Shown here: positions 41,058 through 53,468 of the stretch, in pieces
How the letters are laid out: each line of letters begins with the position of its first letter
Position numbering within the stretch: position 1 is the first letter of the stretch
Assembly (NCBI GenBank): GCA_019155205.2
Contig: JAHNZQ020000010.1
Span: forward strand, 834,394-898,393
Direction: 5' to 3'
DNA: 64,000 bases
DNA from: Gracilaria vermiculophylla
Lineage: Eukaryota; Rhodophyta; Florideophyceae; Gracilariales; Gracilariaceae
The notes under the pieces: model-generated
Database searches by the model: none
Seen by the model: the letters and a program-made list of their open reading frames with translations, nothing else
Told to the model about the DNA's origin: nothing
Translations under genes and position numbers: made by a program

Positions 41058-42180
41058 TTGAAACTGCTGAAGCCGCTTTACGGCTTGACCGACTCTGGAG
41101 AATACTGGAATGCTACTTTCGCTAACCATCTACGCCGGGACTTCTTGATGATGCCTACAGCTGAAGGCTTATTCCTCTTCTTTCGAACGGTTAACGGGAA
41201 GCTAAGCTGCCCGACATGGGCTTATGTAGATGACAGCATTACCACAGGAGATGCCGCTTTCTACAATTTTTTACGGCTCACGGGAGAGCGATTCGAATCC
41301 AAGCCACGCGCCTACAACGACTTCACGTTTGCCGGGATTGAGATACAAAAACACGGTACTGGACTCAAGATGTACCCGCAGCCAATCGCATCCCGAATAC
41401 AGCCACTTGCCTCCACTGCGCAATTTTCTTATTTCCGCTCCAAACGCCAGGAGATTGCATGGCTGGTACACACGCGTCCTGATATCGCAGCTTTTGTTAA
41501 TGTACTTGTGCAGGTGACGAAAACAATGTTCTCACTATCACACATAACGCAGACGAACGCTCTAATTCTGCGGATACATGCTACTGCGTCGGGAGGAGTC
41601 ATCCAGCAGAAGCTAGATCATTAATGTTTGCACATCAGGGTGTACAGTGACAATTCTTTTGCGAACACGCCTTCGTTACACTCGCAGCTCGGATTTCTCG
41701 TCGCACTTTGCGACAAAACTGGCCATCACAACCTGATTCACTTTTCTAGCTACCGTAGCAGACGGCGAGTGAGGTAGAAGACGGCGAGTGAGATCAGAAA
41801 GAGGAGCTGAACTATACGCGTTCGCAGACGCATTTTACTTTGCGTACTTGTTGAAGAGAGAGTTATCCACAATGCTCAATCGCGTTATACCGCTCGTGAT
41901 GTTGACGGATAGTGATTCGGTATTCAAGATTGTCATCACGAACACTACCGCTACCGAAAGGCGCCTAATGTTGGGTATTGCCGCTGCTCGTGAAGCATAT
42001 TTAGCAACTGAAGTTACCGACATCGATTGAATTCGGGGAACGGATAATGCTGCAGACGGTCTGACAAAAGACGTAAGATGCAGACTTTTGAAGGAACTAC
42101 TTGACACTGGAAAAATTGATATACCGGTTCAACAGTGGATCATTCGACCCAAGCAAACCTGCATCGGGCACAATGTTGAC
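41058..42180 (+). pseudogene. copia reverse transcriptase palm and RNase H
   Basis: LLKPLYGLTDSGEYW and the active-site YVDDS (near 41224) are diagnostic of copia reverse transcriptase; RQEIAWLVHTRPDI follows. After a frame break at 41622, RNase H continues (SERGAELYAFADAFYFAYLL, LTDSDSVF) to a TGA at 42028-42030. The normal tail TDNAADGLTK is still readable beyond it. Confidence 0.85.
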
Positions 42181-42197
42181 GTATAGAAAAGATCAAG

Positions 42198-42473
42198 TGT
42201 CATGAATAGTAGAGGACCCGTAAGCGATAGACACGCTTTATCAACATTGTATCTTTGCCGATACCAGTTATCGATTATGATTTGGCTTTCCATCCTTTGA
42301 CTTACTATTTGAATTGGTTTGCTACGTCCCTCTCCAGTTGTTCTTTGGTCCGGTAGAACACCCTATCGCACAGTAAAGCACTCTGCGTCGTTCTCCTTAC
42401 TCGTGTTCTGGTGAGCAGGTGGTAGACCTGTGTCTATCACTGAGAGTTTCAGTGTTGCTCCGTTTTCTCGACA
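42198..42473 (+). repeat. 3' LTR of the copia element
   Basis: Same length as the 5' LTR, with TG...CA ends. The purine-rich AGAAAAGATCAAG just before it is a weak polypurine-tract candidate. Confidence 0.92.
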
Positions 42474-45400
42474 TCTGCGCTGCATAGTGCTAGACCAATC
42501 AATGATATGATAGATCATTTTCTTATTTTCTGTTCTGTATCCCGATCCAGTTACGGCTACAATCTGCATGTAGTTCTAGGTGGGTGAAATGCTGAACTAT
42601 GCTTATAAAAAAAAAACGTCTTCAATCTCAAAAATGTTCCAAATGGGTTGTCGAAAAGTAAAAACTGGTCGAAAGGTTAATAAATTCGTTCTTCATCGTA
42701 ACTGCAGTATACCAATTAGCCGCTGTATGCCAATTAGTTTTCTACTGCATCAACAAGCCAACATACGCAGCTTGAGGTTAGCATCCGCATCCATACGAAA
42801 TAATTATTCTTGGACATGTACTTGCAAACTAGTAAGCGGAGCTGTTATCGAAGCAAATAGAAGTTTCTTGATTGAAGTATGCAGCTAGGACGATCTGGAA
42901 GTTTATAGAAGATTCTACAGAAGAACACAATCTGCATTTTTATTGGTTACCATAGAAAAGATATAGAACTATACTATATAGTAAAAATGATGTAGAACAA
43001 TATATAAGAACGGTCCTAGCACTACTGTTGACGGAAGAAAGAGGTCAAGCCGAGTGTTCAAGATAAATCGAAGATTGCTTTGATTTAAGTCTATCAAAGC
43101 ATTGTACTGCACAACCTACATTAAGAGCAACCAATTGGTTTGCCAAGTAGAAGGCACGACCTCTGGGGGTTTGCTTTTTGTTTGTTTCTCTTCTTCTTAG
43201 ATTTTCGGTTTCCTCCCGTTTATGTCGTGGTGCATGGGCTACTGCTGGACAGGGTCCGCGCTACCGTTAATACCATTACCAGAGCTGGAATATGGCTAGA
43301 GTACATATAGGAATGCGCAATACAGTGCGTTTCCGAATGATAATACGCCCCAAAACGTGGGGCAAAACTGTACTGTACGCCAGTTTTTGCACATCGTCTT
43401 CGTAAAATGGTCTCAAAAACTTATGTTTACTGTCTTCTTTCCAGTGAAAATGGCTCCAGATCCTTCTTTTTCCAAACAAAAACGCCTTCAAATCACCACG
43501 TTTAACGTAAAAATGATTTCCAACAGTGTTATTGCTAAAAAAACGGAAGCGTTCTAGGGTCATGACTGCTAATGTTCTTTAAATTCTGATTCTTTATGAA
43601 TCATAACGATCTCCAGAACGCTCTAAAAAGCGCAGTATGACAGACAAAAGAACATTTAAAAGAGATTTCGGCAGAGATAAATTATCATTCCAAAAATATT
43701 GGAATAAAACCCAATCTCATCGATTCAAAAACAGCTAAATAAAAATACATGAACAACGCAACTTTTTTTGAGGACGATAAGCTGAAATCCCTTTTTTTAC
43801 TAAACATATAACAAGGAAAAGAAGGTTGATAGATGTGATAGAAAAGCGAACGGAAAAGAAAAATGTAAATTATTTATTTTTATCAATGAAAAAAAAACCA
43901 CCTGAAATGATTAAACTGCTACAAATTTTAGAGTCATGATGTTCGTACGGCACGTTCTCAATTTTATTCCAGGGCTTACAATTAAGGGTTTGTAATAGAC
44001 TGTGCCAGTATTTTTAGAAAGGTCGCACTAACATTGCAATTATTGAAACAACAATGAGCGCGGAAACATATTAAAAAGAGCTATGAAATTGTTTGCTACC
44101 GTTTGATTTCGGTTTGCATAATATTCTTCAACAATGTAATGCACCAGTGCTTACTACCTCTTTAGTCAAAAACTGGCTGCAAGAGTCAAACGTATCTGTT
44201 CTAAAGTAGGTTTCACACTCCCCGGATTCGAACCCAGTCGGAAACGTCCGGGATATGCAGATTAGGATGGTCAATGCGCATGAAAGGAAATTCTAGACAG
44301 TTTTTGAACTCAACTGAAAAACTGTTTTAAAAATTACTGCAATTCTATAACAGTTTTAATTACGAAACAGTTCATTTAGTTTATTCTACTCCGACCATTA
44401 GCGTTATATAACAAAAAGAATGCCAAATAAACTATTGAGCGTCTCTCAAAAAAAAATTGTTTTTAATGCGTTATTGAAACGGTTTTTTGATTTTACTGTT
44501 TTTCCATACTCTTTTTGTAATCGTATAGTACACGTTTGGTAGTTTCATCGAGATTTCACAGCAGTTCATATACTTTTGAAACATTCTGAAGGTGCGAGGC
44601 CAGAATGGTAGAGCCTTATTCTCATATACTTATGAAGTGCAATGCCCTCTATAGAGCTTTTTCTTGGCAGTTTGCCGATTCACCGGGTCCCGGTTAGGCC
44701 ATACATAAAGAAACGGTTAACGTCGCAGGCGCGATTCACGTCGTTTTGCACAGGGAACTTCGAAGCAGCCGACATGGCGCCTGTCGCGCGACGTGGCACG
44801 CGCACGGGACGGCCTCCTGGCAGATACGCGTCACCCACGCGTGGTTTGCCGGCGACAGTATGAGTGACAGATGGAATCTGCTTTGCACGATTGTTTTAGT
44901 ATTTTAGCAAGGCGGCACTTTGGCTGTCACGCCCGGTAAACCGCATTAAGCGAGATCTTCGGTCTGAACTTGCGGATCACGCGGATAACTCTTTACATCG
45001 TGGGACAGTACACCATAGATTACGGAAATCAATCGACTATGACGCGTAGAACAATTGTCTGTAATATTCATTCCTTCCTTCAAGTTCGCTCTCGTAAGAG
45101 GTTAGACCCGCCAGGCCTTCGGTTTATCCCGTTTCGGGCGACGTCGGCCACCTGCATAACGAGGCCTGCCAGCTCCCCGTGCGGTCCAAGATGTTAACCT
45201 TCCGCGCCGAGAAAACCAGATATTTTACAAGGACATCTCACCGAACCCACGGATTCTGCCTCATTCAGAGGATGTGCACACTCTCAGGTACGTCCATAGG
45301 TCTTTCGTCCTGCACCAGTTGTGACGCCTTAGCCCCGGAGTCAAATCTGGCTCGTATGCCTCATCTCAAGAAAGCTCTGGCTTTGAACCACCTCGCGAGA

Positions 45401-45560
45401 GGACGGTTTTGGAACATCCTTCGTGGTACTTTCCACTTCGGGGCATAGCACTACAAAATGGTCTCTCGACTTCGAAACGGAAATCTACCAGCAGATCTTC
45501 TTTCGTATCCTTCTTCCTTTTCATTGGTTTTCCACTTCGTAATTCACCCGTTGAAGACTT
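42474..45560. other. AT-rich stretch between copia and gypsy elements
   Basis: Mostly AT-rich with no credible gene up to about 44.6 kb. From about 44.6 kb GC rises and short forward frames appear, probably the degraded front (LTR or leader) of the gypsy element. I could not delimit an LTR. Confidence 0.5.
43321..43377. repeat. Short inverted-repeat unit, possible Tc1/mariner-type remnant
   Basis: Begins TACAGTGCG and ends ACTGTACTGTA, so the outer TACAGT is inverted at both ends. It encloses a perfect stem-loop GCCCCA-AAACG-TGGGGC (43347-43363). TA plus CAGT ends are typical of Tc1/mariner terminal repeats. It may be a solo or fused terminal repeat; a reverse frame of 95 codons overlaps it without a recognisable domain. 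Confidence 0.35.
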
Positions 45561-45693
45561 TCAACCGTCGTGACGGACACCTCCGGTGGGCTGAAACCCG
45601 ACTGGAGCCGAGCCGGTAACGATCAGGAGCCGTTTCCACCAATGGAATGAAAAGCGCCACGATATCACTTTCGAGACAAATGGTGCAGACCAG

Positions 45694-47380
45694 GTGGACC
45701 GTTTAACATTGACGGCTGTGCCGAATACCATATCATCCGGAGCCGGGCCATCAAGAGCCATTAAGGTGGTGTTTTCATCGCTGCGGTTGTTAGACAAGGC
45801 CCATGTGGTCCGTTGGAAGATCGGATCCTCACCCTGCGGCCATCCCAGGCATCCCTGGCTGAAGAAAAAGGAGATTGTGTCGACGAATGTCGCTGAGAAC
45901 CTCTGCGTGCTGCAGTCTTATATCAATGCTATCCTCAAAGGTTTCAGCCCGCCGGCGTCCTTCGTCGAGTGGTGGTTGATCGATTTAATCGAGAACGAGT
46001 CCCAGTGGACTCGGTAGAGAAACCTGTGCTTGCTTCCGCCTCCGCAGCACAAACCGCTGGCTTTCAGTGTGATGAACACCGAGAGGCTCGGAATGGCTAC
46101 ATAAAACGGAACAATCGAAGGACCGCCATCACCACAGGAACGCCTCCTTGGGCTCGGAATCGACTTCTAAGGATTCTGAGCCCTCACAGAGTGTCTCCCA
46201 CCATGACCACCCGGAGCGGAGTTCGCGTTCCGAAGGGTCATTGGCAACCTAAGGGGCAATCTGCTTGTTGTAGAAGGGTCGGAGACACCCCGGGCTTCAT
46301 CCGTTGCAACCCACAAATTAACTGTACGGGAACCTGGTTTCATACCTGCACTCCTGGCTGGAAGATTTTTCATTAGGCAGGACACCCCATGGCACCGGTA
46401 CGGTTGGGGACTGCACCAAACGGATGCATCTCGCCATGAGGTACCAGAACCTTACTGGAGATAGTGCAATTCTGGTGCTTGAATCCCTAGCCCGCTTTGT
46501 CACAGAAGCCAGTATCCTCACTATGAGTGAGGCCCAGGCATATCTGGCATTAAAGTACTTTTTACGGGATGTGGTTGAAGAATAATTCCTCTCAGTTCGA
46601 TGTTCATCACGGGCGTCTGAGGGAGGAGTAACTTGGTGGCCTAAGACCATGCAGTACCTCTTGCGTTCCTACGCGAACAGCACCGCCACGCAGTCAACTA
46701 TCCTCGCACTGCGCGGTAGTCACCAGAGCGCTGAAGAACTGGATATTAGTCACTCGCTACGCCTGAATACGACTCTCCACTGATGTGGAAATGTGTACCC
46801 CGGAGGAAAAGATGCAAGATGATTATTAATCGGTTAGAATCGGTAACTAGGACGCTTGTTGCCCGTGATCGTGAAAATCACCCTATGGTGGGATATCTGG
46901 AGCTTTTGCAACTCGCCGGCTCAGAGGGCAGCGCACTCCGTGCCAGAAACTCTGCTTACCGGCATAATGGAACAAAAGCACTGATGATCGGTTCAGATAC
47001 CTCTTCCATTTAATTGGGCGCCAGTGAGACTCCCAAACTGGATCATAACAGTTCGATCGTTCTCCACAATGATGGTTGGTCCTTAGCGATATTGGAATTT
47101 CCGTCTACAATGGTAGACTAGTATGGTAGAGCAATGAGATTTCCACAGGAAGCACAGGCCCTCTGCATGGGTAATAACCAATTCTCAGCCATTCTCCTGC
47201 CATACGTCAACGAGATGACGAGAATCGAGCGCCGTGGTTGGGTCGATAACCTTAGTCCCGGAAGTTCAGCCAAAATGTGGAACGCCGCTCCTTGAGTTCT
47301 TTCGCCTGGAGTTGTTTCCCTTTTGTGCTACATTCGGGGGCACACCTCTTGGCAGTGCCTTCTTCCGCTACAGAATATGG
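45694..47380 (+). pseudogene. gypsy gag and nucleocapsid remnants
   Basis: A 107-codon frame (45694-46017) and the following fragments read as a broken gag, with low similarity to anything I can name. At 47326-47358, CYIRGHTSWQC is the C-x3-GH-x4-C half of a retroviral zinc knuckle; its first cysteine is missing. Confidence 0.5.
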
Positions 47381-47784
47381 CGCACGTGGTGACAAACTAC
47401 GAAGCACTCTCCCGAGAAGAAAAGACGGCAGTCCGAAAGACGTTGTGTTGCCATGCAAAAATCGAGTTTCCCAACGCGTTGGCTCACACCCCGTTATCGC
47501 CGCAGCGGATAACTTTAAGGACGAGAAGATTCTTTGCCCACCCCAGCGAGAGTCTTAACTACGCCACTTGCGCGGTCAATCACCCGCAAAGGGATGAAGC
47601 ACTCGTTGTGGGGTATTAAGAGCGGGAGCGCAGAGTGAAAGCTCTTCAGGACACCTAACTGAGGGAGGTTTTCCATAGAGAAAGGCATACTCAGAGATGA
47701 AGCTAACGACACGTAAGGCACAGTCGCATTGCTCCTTTGTGAAAATCCTCTCGAAGAGAGACACGGCAGAGGTAGACTATGAGC

Positions 47785-48310
47785 AATTGGGTGTTCTGTG
47801 TCGACAGCGGAGACGGATAAAGCATATCTATATCTCAAATCACTTCTTATTGATAGCGAAGCGAAGGTGCATAGTTTACGCTTATCTCGAACTACACACG
47901 CAGTATATGGTATGAAATCTCCCAGGTCTCGAGAATGGAGCACGGCCAAGTTTCGTCGTTTCGTCAGAGCTACCTCCGCCACTACGGTCTTGTATACGCA
48001 CAGGAGCGGTATCTGACCTCTCGGACTTGAACAACAGTCCATTTCGAACGGTCGGAAGCAATGATTTGGTCGTCCGCTTGGAAACACCAGTGGTCAAGCA
48101 CACTTTTATTGTATCCCGTTCTCTACCCGTGCCAGATATCCTCGGATGCAACTACTGCCACCTGTTTGTGGAGGCAATCATTTTGCGCCTGAGACGGTTG
48201 GAGCTGGAAGATGGGTCGCCAATCTGTATTGACCGACGACCGCTTCACCAGGATATGGAGAAGCAAGTGCCCCTACCTGCCGCGCAGAAATCGCCGCCGG
48301 GAATCTAGGA
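47785..48310 (+). pseudogene. gypsy aspartic protease
   Basis: The catalytic triad is visible as WVFCVDSGD with DSG at 47803-47811, but a TAA follows at once at 47818, showing a frameshift. Similarity continues in another frame (KAYLYLKSLLIDSEAKVHSL). The C-terminal flap region is PVPDILGCNYCHLFVEA near 48127. Confidence 0.65.
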
Positions 48311-49050
48311 GAACAACAAGGTCCGCGTTGAAGTATAGGTGATGATCCCCACCGCCACTCAGGTCCTTGTTCAGGTGAACTTCTGTGCACACTGTTTGAG
48401 GGTGGTTCAACCCTCAAGCTTGTTGTATAATCGGAGTATATTCGCCTTCACAAACGGAGATGTGCACGTCGTGCTGAGCTGCCCATATGGGATCTTCGCC
48501 GCATATATGGGTGACACGGCCCAGAATCTGGCCGAAAAACAAGTGTTTGGTTCCGTCATGCCATATCCGATGGCGCTAGACCCTTCACGTGTGACAAACG
48601 CCCAGGTACTTGGACTCGCAACGTCAGAAGGTTGGAAAGCGCCCGATGTGGCTGTGAACTAGCACCCAGCGGAATCAATGGTTTACCGGAGGTACCGTGA
48701 AAACGGAAAATCCTGACTCTCAGGTTAGTCCGGCCTCGCGAAACTTATGTCCGACGCGTTGCGACCGGAATACCTCAGTGAGAGCTCTCCAAGAACTAGA
48801 TTGGTTCCATGTGCCCGCTCCGCGTCGGGAAATTTTCCGCGCAATTTTGCGGGAATTTATCACGATGTGGGATCGCTCGTTAGGCGATCTTACCTACACG
48901 GAGAATCGAATAGATTTGTTACCAAACACACGGACAATCGCGAAAGTCTCACACATGGCTGGGCCGACGGCTCTGGAGGAGGAAGAATTCCAAGTAGAGC
49001 GCATGCTCTGTGCCGTATTTATAAATCCAGCACAGTCTCCGTGAGCGTCA

Positions 49051-49806
49051 CCCGTAGTCTTTGCGCTAAAAGAGGTCGAGCCATGGATATTCTGCGTAGA
49101 TTACAGCAGGATTATTGCCACGACTATCCAGGGTACCTTCTCTATTCCTCGGATAGAAGAGTGCATAGACTCACTCGGTGATTACACCCTCTTCACGGCT
49201 CTAGACGCCATCTGGGGCTGCTGGAAGGTCCTTGTCAAGGAGGTAGACCCTGTTTTTGTGCCACTCTAGATTCTATCTCTTCTAGCCAATGCCTTTTCGT
49301 CTGACCAATGCACCGGCAACGTTTCAAAGGGATATCAACGTCCTCATGAACCGATTCAAATGGCGGACTAACCTCGTGTACGTCGACGACAGTATCATCG
49401 CTATCAACAACTTTGATGATCATTCCACCCACGTGGGTTTGTTCATGGGGGCACTGCGTGAAGCAGGTATCACGCTGAAGCCCAAGTAGTGGGAGTTCTT
49501 CACCGTTACCTTGAAGTATCCGGGTCACATTAGTGGTCTCGGATGGCTAGTTATTGAAAGCATTCATGTCGATTCCCTCATTGAAGCGCAAGAAGCCCGG
49601 ACGCAAAAGGAATTGAGATCCTTTCTCCGATTATTCAACGTTTATCGACGGTTCATACCGAGTGTATTGGATCTTACCGCTCCACTTCACGTGTTACTGC
49701 GAAACGGGCAGCTGCCAAAGATCTCGCCATTCTTCACAGATCAGTCGGTTGCTTTTCAGTCCCTAACCAGGGCCGTGAGAAGAGTTTCATCTTGTCAATA
49801 CCCAAG
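49051..49806 (+). pseudogene. gypsy reverse transcriptase
   Basis: Fingers and palm are readable as VVFALKEVEPWIFCVDYSRI, FSIPRIEECIDSLGDYTLFT and LDAIWGCWKVLV up to a TAG at 49267. Another frame continues with MPFRLTNAPATFQRDINVLM and the active site VYVDDS (about 49378). The connection domain LRSFLRLFNVYRRFIPS follows. Confidence 0.88.
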
Positions 49807-50200
49807 TTAGGTCTTCTGCACTTCTTGGATACTGATTCCAGCGATCATACAGTGGGCTGTGCCCTGCTTCTAACAAGGCCAGATGTTGAGCGAAAACCTA
49901 TCACATATTGGTCCGGGAATTCCAAAGTTCACGAAGGCAACTATTCCGTCTAGGAGAAGAAGTGCCTCGCAGTGGTGTGGGCGTTTTACACACTACGCCC
50001 TTATCTGACTGGCGTGCACTTCACCGCATTCACAGATTACTATTACCTGAGTTGGCTGCTGAATTTTGTCGATGATTCAGGCCGCTTAATGCGGTGGAGG
50101 CTCTGCCTCTCGGAATTCGCGTTTGACGTCGTTTACAACAGGGGCACACAGAAAGCGAAAGCAGATAACCTCTCGCGCTTAGTGGGAGAGCCGTTAGTGG
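49807..50200 (+). pseudogene. gypsy RNase H
   Basis: FLDTDSSDHTVGCALLL starts the domain with its first catalytic Asp. CLAVVWAFYTLRPYLTGVHF and the ending GTQKAKADNLSRL are standard Ty3-type RNase H signatures. A TAG interrupts it near 49952. Confidence 0.85.
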
Positions 50201-50479
50201 CGCCGAAAAGGACGAGATCCACACCTTCATTACCGACAAGAGTACCCGGGAAGCTCTGCACTGGGTCTATGATACAGCTAGCTCCGGCGATATTAACGAG
50301 CTCCTTGCTTCAGACGAAGTCGTGCACACACCGCAGAGGAATTTCACGCCAGTCCACATGTAGGTAATGATCCGAGAACAGTTCAGGGACCCAATATGCC
50401 TGGGACGACGTGCCAGTCTGAACGGTAGAGAAGACCTACTTTTTGAGGTTAAGGGCACGGGCTACCTGATCCGGAAAGT

Positions 50480-51640
50480 GAAGCGTCACCAATAAAATGT
50501 GGTCCTCCACTCTCCTTAATCCAGGATCCTTCAACTGTCACAGTACCCAAAGCTCGGTGGACACCAAGGTGGGAGAAACATTTATCTAAGCCTTAGTAGA
50601 TACTTTTACTGGCGTGCAATGGCAGTGGACTGCTAGACCGCTATGTGGTTCTGTACACAATGCGCAAGGAACCGGGTCGAACTCCGAAGGCATTCCAACA
50701 TGCTAAAGCGTTTCCCTGCCAGTGCTCCTCTCGAGTTTTTCGTAACTAAAATTCTAGGTATACTTTTGAAGACGAGGAAAGGGAACACCTTTCTTTTCGT
50801 AACTACCGACACCTTCTCGAGGCTTTTTCGGACAGTTCCTTTAAGGACTACCTCCACTAACGCGGTGGAATCAGGGTTTCTAAAGCACTATGCATTTGTT
50901 TACGGGCCTCTTGTCGACGTAGTAGCAGACTAAGACAAACAATTTGCGTTGCAATTCTTTCAAGACGTCTGCTTCATACTAGATGTGAAGAATATCTTTA
51001 CCAAGACCCATCACCCACAAACGAGCGGGAAGGTTGTGCAATTCAATGGCACACTACCAGGGTAGCTGGGCAGCAATGCCGCAAATAACCCCGTGCGGTG
51101 GAATCTTTTCACAGACGGCGTGACATATGCGTACAATACGCACGTACACCGAACCACCAGCCTTACTCCATTCGAGATGGTTTTGTTGCGTACGCTCCCG
51201 CCCTTGGCGCTGGAACCACATACGGAAGAGGATATTTTCCTTTTAGTAGAAAAACACCGTCTTCCGTGGAAGTACCAGCTCGTCCATTTCGTTCCGGTAT
51301 TCCGGAAAACGATACAACACGATTCAGATGCGCACAAAAAAAACTTCGATAACCGCGCGCACTGTCACACGCGAGAGCGTCTTCACCCATATACCCACGT
51401 GTATGTCCGCAAAGAGATATTCAACACTACGAAGGATGTCAGTGACCATAAGCTCTCGCCCGTGGCGTATGGCACCTTCCGGCTTGCCTTCTCCCACAGA
51501 TATATGGTCGTAGTCGCTGTTGGCATGAAAAAGGAGGGCCTGTCACAAGACCGAATAATTCAAGCACCTCCTCCCTCACACGAGGGTTCACCGACCAACG
51601 ACGCTTCTATTCCGGTATCTGGTCTTTCAATCACAGCGGG
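50480..51640 (+). pseudogene. gypsy integrase
   Basis: The cysteine pair of the zinc-binding domain is CTQCARNRVE near 50655. The core contains KTRKGNTFLFVTTDTFSRLF; its first catalytic Asp position appears changed to Leu (KILGILLKT). Further on THHPQTSGK, TYAYNTHVHRTTSLTPFEMV and an SPVAYGTFRLAF C-terminal segment are readable. Confidence 0.8.
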
Positions 51641-52282
51641 CTCTCGGCTTTGGTGCTACAACAACTCCTGCGAGGAGTTTTGTACCTTCCAAAACTGTTG
51701 GGTGCCCCGACTCTGCTCGCTAGCCCGCTCACGCTACTCCGTCTACCTCTCTGTGACGTGTATTTCCGCCCGATAGTGGCGGCGTGCCCACAGGTTGCCG
51801 CTCCGTCTCAAATGGGGTGGCGCCGGCTGCTCAGTCTCGGATCTGCCCTCTTTACCGTCGCGACAAAACGCCGTTGTGGCGCCTCCTTCCACGTGTAGTG
51901 ACAGTCCCGAAAAGCCGGATGAGGAAGGGCCTAGTGCCGTAGTTGTGGAAGAATCCACGGACGGATCTGTGGAGCGGCGAACGAGCCCAATCCACGTACC
52001 CAATCTGGCCGCAACCAATCGGTGCCCTCGATGACGACGTAGCATCAACTGCTGAACAGTCGCAAACCACAACATGGAACTCTTTTTGGGGTGACCAGCC
52101 GAACGCGAGCCCAGAACGTCACCGGAGTCCCGGAAGACTCGTCGAGAATACCAGAAAGAGAAGGAAACCGACAAAGGCTTTCCTCGAAAATACTGGTGAG
52201 AGATACATAGCCTCACAAAGGGAATCAGAACGCCACCGGCAAGATACCAACGTGGCAGGGCCGTAAACTGTACATTCAATAA

Positions 52283-52429
52283 TACGTTTTCGACCGAGTT
52301 GTCGGACACAAGACGGAACCACGAGGGAGAGTCTGGTACTGGGTTTGCGTGCACATATATGAACCAAATTGGAAGACGCTAGAGCCGATCGAGCATCTAC
52401 CCCTTTCCATGGTTCTACAGTATCACTGT
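52283..52429 (+). pseudogene. Chromodomain of the forward gypsy element
   Basis: An open segment after a TAA at 52280-52282 reads YVFDRVVGHKTEPRGRVWYW, then VCVHIYEPNWKTLEPIEHLP, then LSMVLQYH. This matches the chromodomain pattern, with the aromatic Y/W cage positions, a W-T-EP-like turn (NWKTLEPIEHLP) and the final helix. It lies about 640 bases beyond the integrase C-terminus. Confidence 0.75.
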
Positions 52430-52919
52430 GAGGCGAGTATGTTTCTGCCGGAGACACTGTACCGAACCCAAATGAGATAAGAAACCAGAAGAACAGAAGG
52501 GGCTTAACCCAACCTCAAAGTGTAGACGTCTACTGTGGAACAAGATCTGAATCTCTCAATCCGCCATCTATTTTTCTCCCCTTTTGACCATCATGGTTTT
52601 TTCCCACATCGCTGGTTTCCTCGCGCAACGCGCACTACCGTAGGTACGGCTTTTTCTTTGATGATGGGACATTTTTCCACATGTGCCGGTGATTATTGCT
52701 CGAGGTGCGCTTCGCGAAAGAGTAAGAACACGTGTATGTATAGAAGGCGTCAAGACATCTCACTAGAAGACGCAATTCACGCGCATTTTTTCTGCTACCC
52801 CAACCTCGAAAGACCTGATGAACTTTCACGGTTACTTTTGCCTATCCGAAGAAGGGGCACGCCCGACAACGCGGTTTTAAAGGGCCTGTTGCATGGCTGA
52901 CACATCTCTCGAAAGCTCA

Positions 52920-53468
52920 CTAGGACAAAAGCACGACCTCTCGGAGGAGATGCGCGATGGGATCCCTTCGAGGCACCGCGTCTGCAGAGTACGCGACATC
53001 ACCGGTAATCCCCGCCGTGTAGGGAGGAATCGCTTGGGTCCCCGCATTAGAAGGACCAACCAGAGTAAGGGCCTCAGGATCATCCGCCAAAGCGGCAGCA
53101 CTCCTGTTGCGCAAGGCGTTTTCCTCAATGGACGTTTCCTTCTGCACGGTAGGCGCCACGCGCACCCTGTCGGTGGACTCGCCCAGCTCCAGAAGAATAC
53201 CGTCAACTGCCCCAGCGGGTTTGTGATCCTCTATGAGGTCAGCCTTCGCATAGGCACGGTGAAAGCCGTCGGCGTCGACACATCCAAAAGGTTGTTTTGC
53301 ACGGACTCTTTGGGTCATATCGTTATAGTTTTCCGCTTTGGGGTGGCTGATCTCCGTATAGACCTCGGGATTGAAATACAAGGAGTCGCTCGCGTTAGCA
53401 ATGGTATGCCTGACGCAAGGAATGGATTCCCAATGCGGGTTGTTCTGGTAGGAGTTCCGTCGCTGCAT
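52920..53468 (-). CDS. Unrecognised reverse ORF, 182 codons
   Basis: The product is acidic and Ala-rich (for example DADGFHRAYAKADLIEDHKP) with a natural amino-acid mix. It overlaps a 247-codon forward frame that reads less naturally. No family is recognised; a gag-like or accessory ORF of a mobile element is the best guess. Confidence 0.25.
   Translation of the reverse strand: MQRRNSYQNNPHWESIPCVRHTIANASDSLYFNPEVYTEISHPKAENYNDMTQRVRAKQPFGCVDADGFHRAYAKADLIEDHKPAGAVDGILLELGESTDRVRVAPTVQKETSIEENALRNRSAAALADDPEALTLVGPSNAGTQAIPPYTAGITGDVAYSADAVPRRDPIAHLLREVVLLS

Larger units (their letters stand above)
36974..42473 (+). mobile_element. Ty1/copia LTR retrotransposon, degraded
   Basis: A 5.5 kb element bounded by two 276-bp LTRs. 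Domain order is gag - protease - integrase - reverse transcriptase - RNase H, which defines Ty1/copia. Internal damage includes a frameshift in gag near 38.05 kb, stops at 39900-39902, 40983-40985 and 42028-42030, and a 19-bp-period duplication at 41761-41792. The five bases outside each LTR (CCTTA and TCTGC) do not match, so no target-site duplication is visible. No obvious primer-binding site adjoins the 5' LTR. The element is inferred to be inactive. Confidence 0.92.
45561..52460 (+). mobile_element. Ty3/gypsy (chromovirus-type) retrotransposon, degraded
   Basis: Domain order is gag remnants - nucleocapsid - protease - reverse transcriptase - RNase H - integrase - chromodomain, the Ty3/gypsy order. 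Every domain is broken by stops or frameshifts, so this copy is dead. LTRs could not be found by eye, so both outer limits are approximate. Confidence 0.85.

Noticed and set aside
44215..44290. GGGTTCGAATCCGGGG on the reverse strand, like a tRNA T-arm
   Set aside because: No matching acceptor, D or anticodon arm can be folded upstream on that strand. It is probably a chance or fossil B-box.
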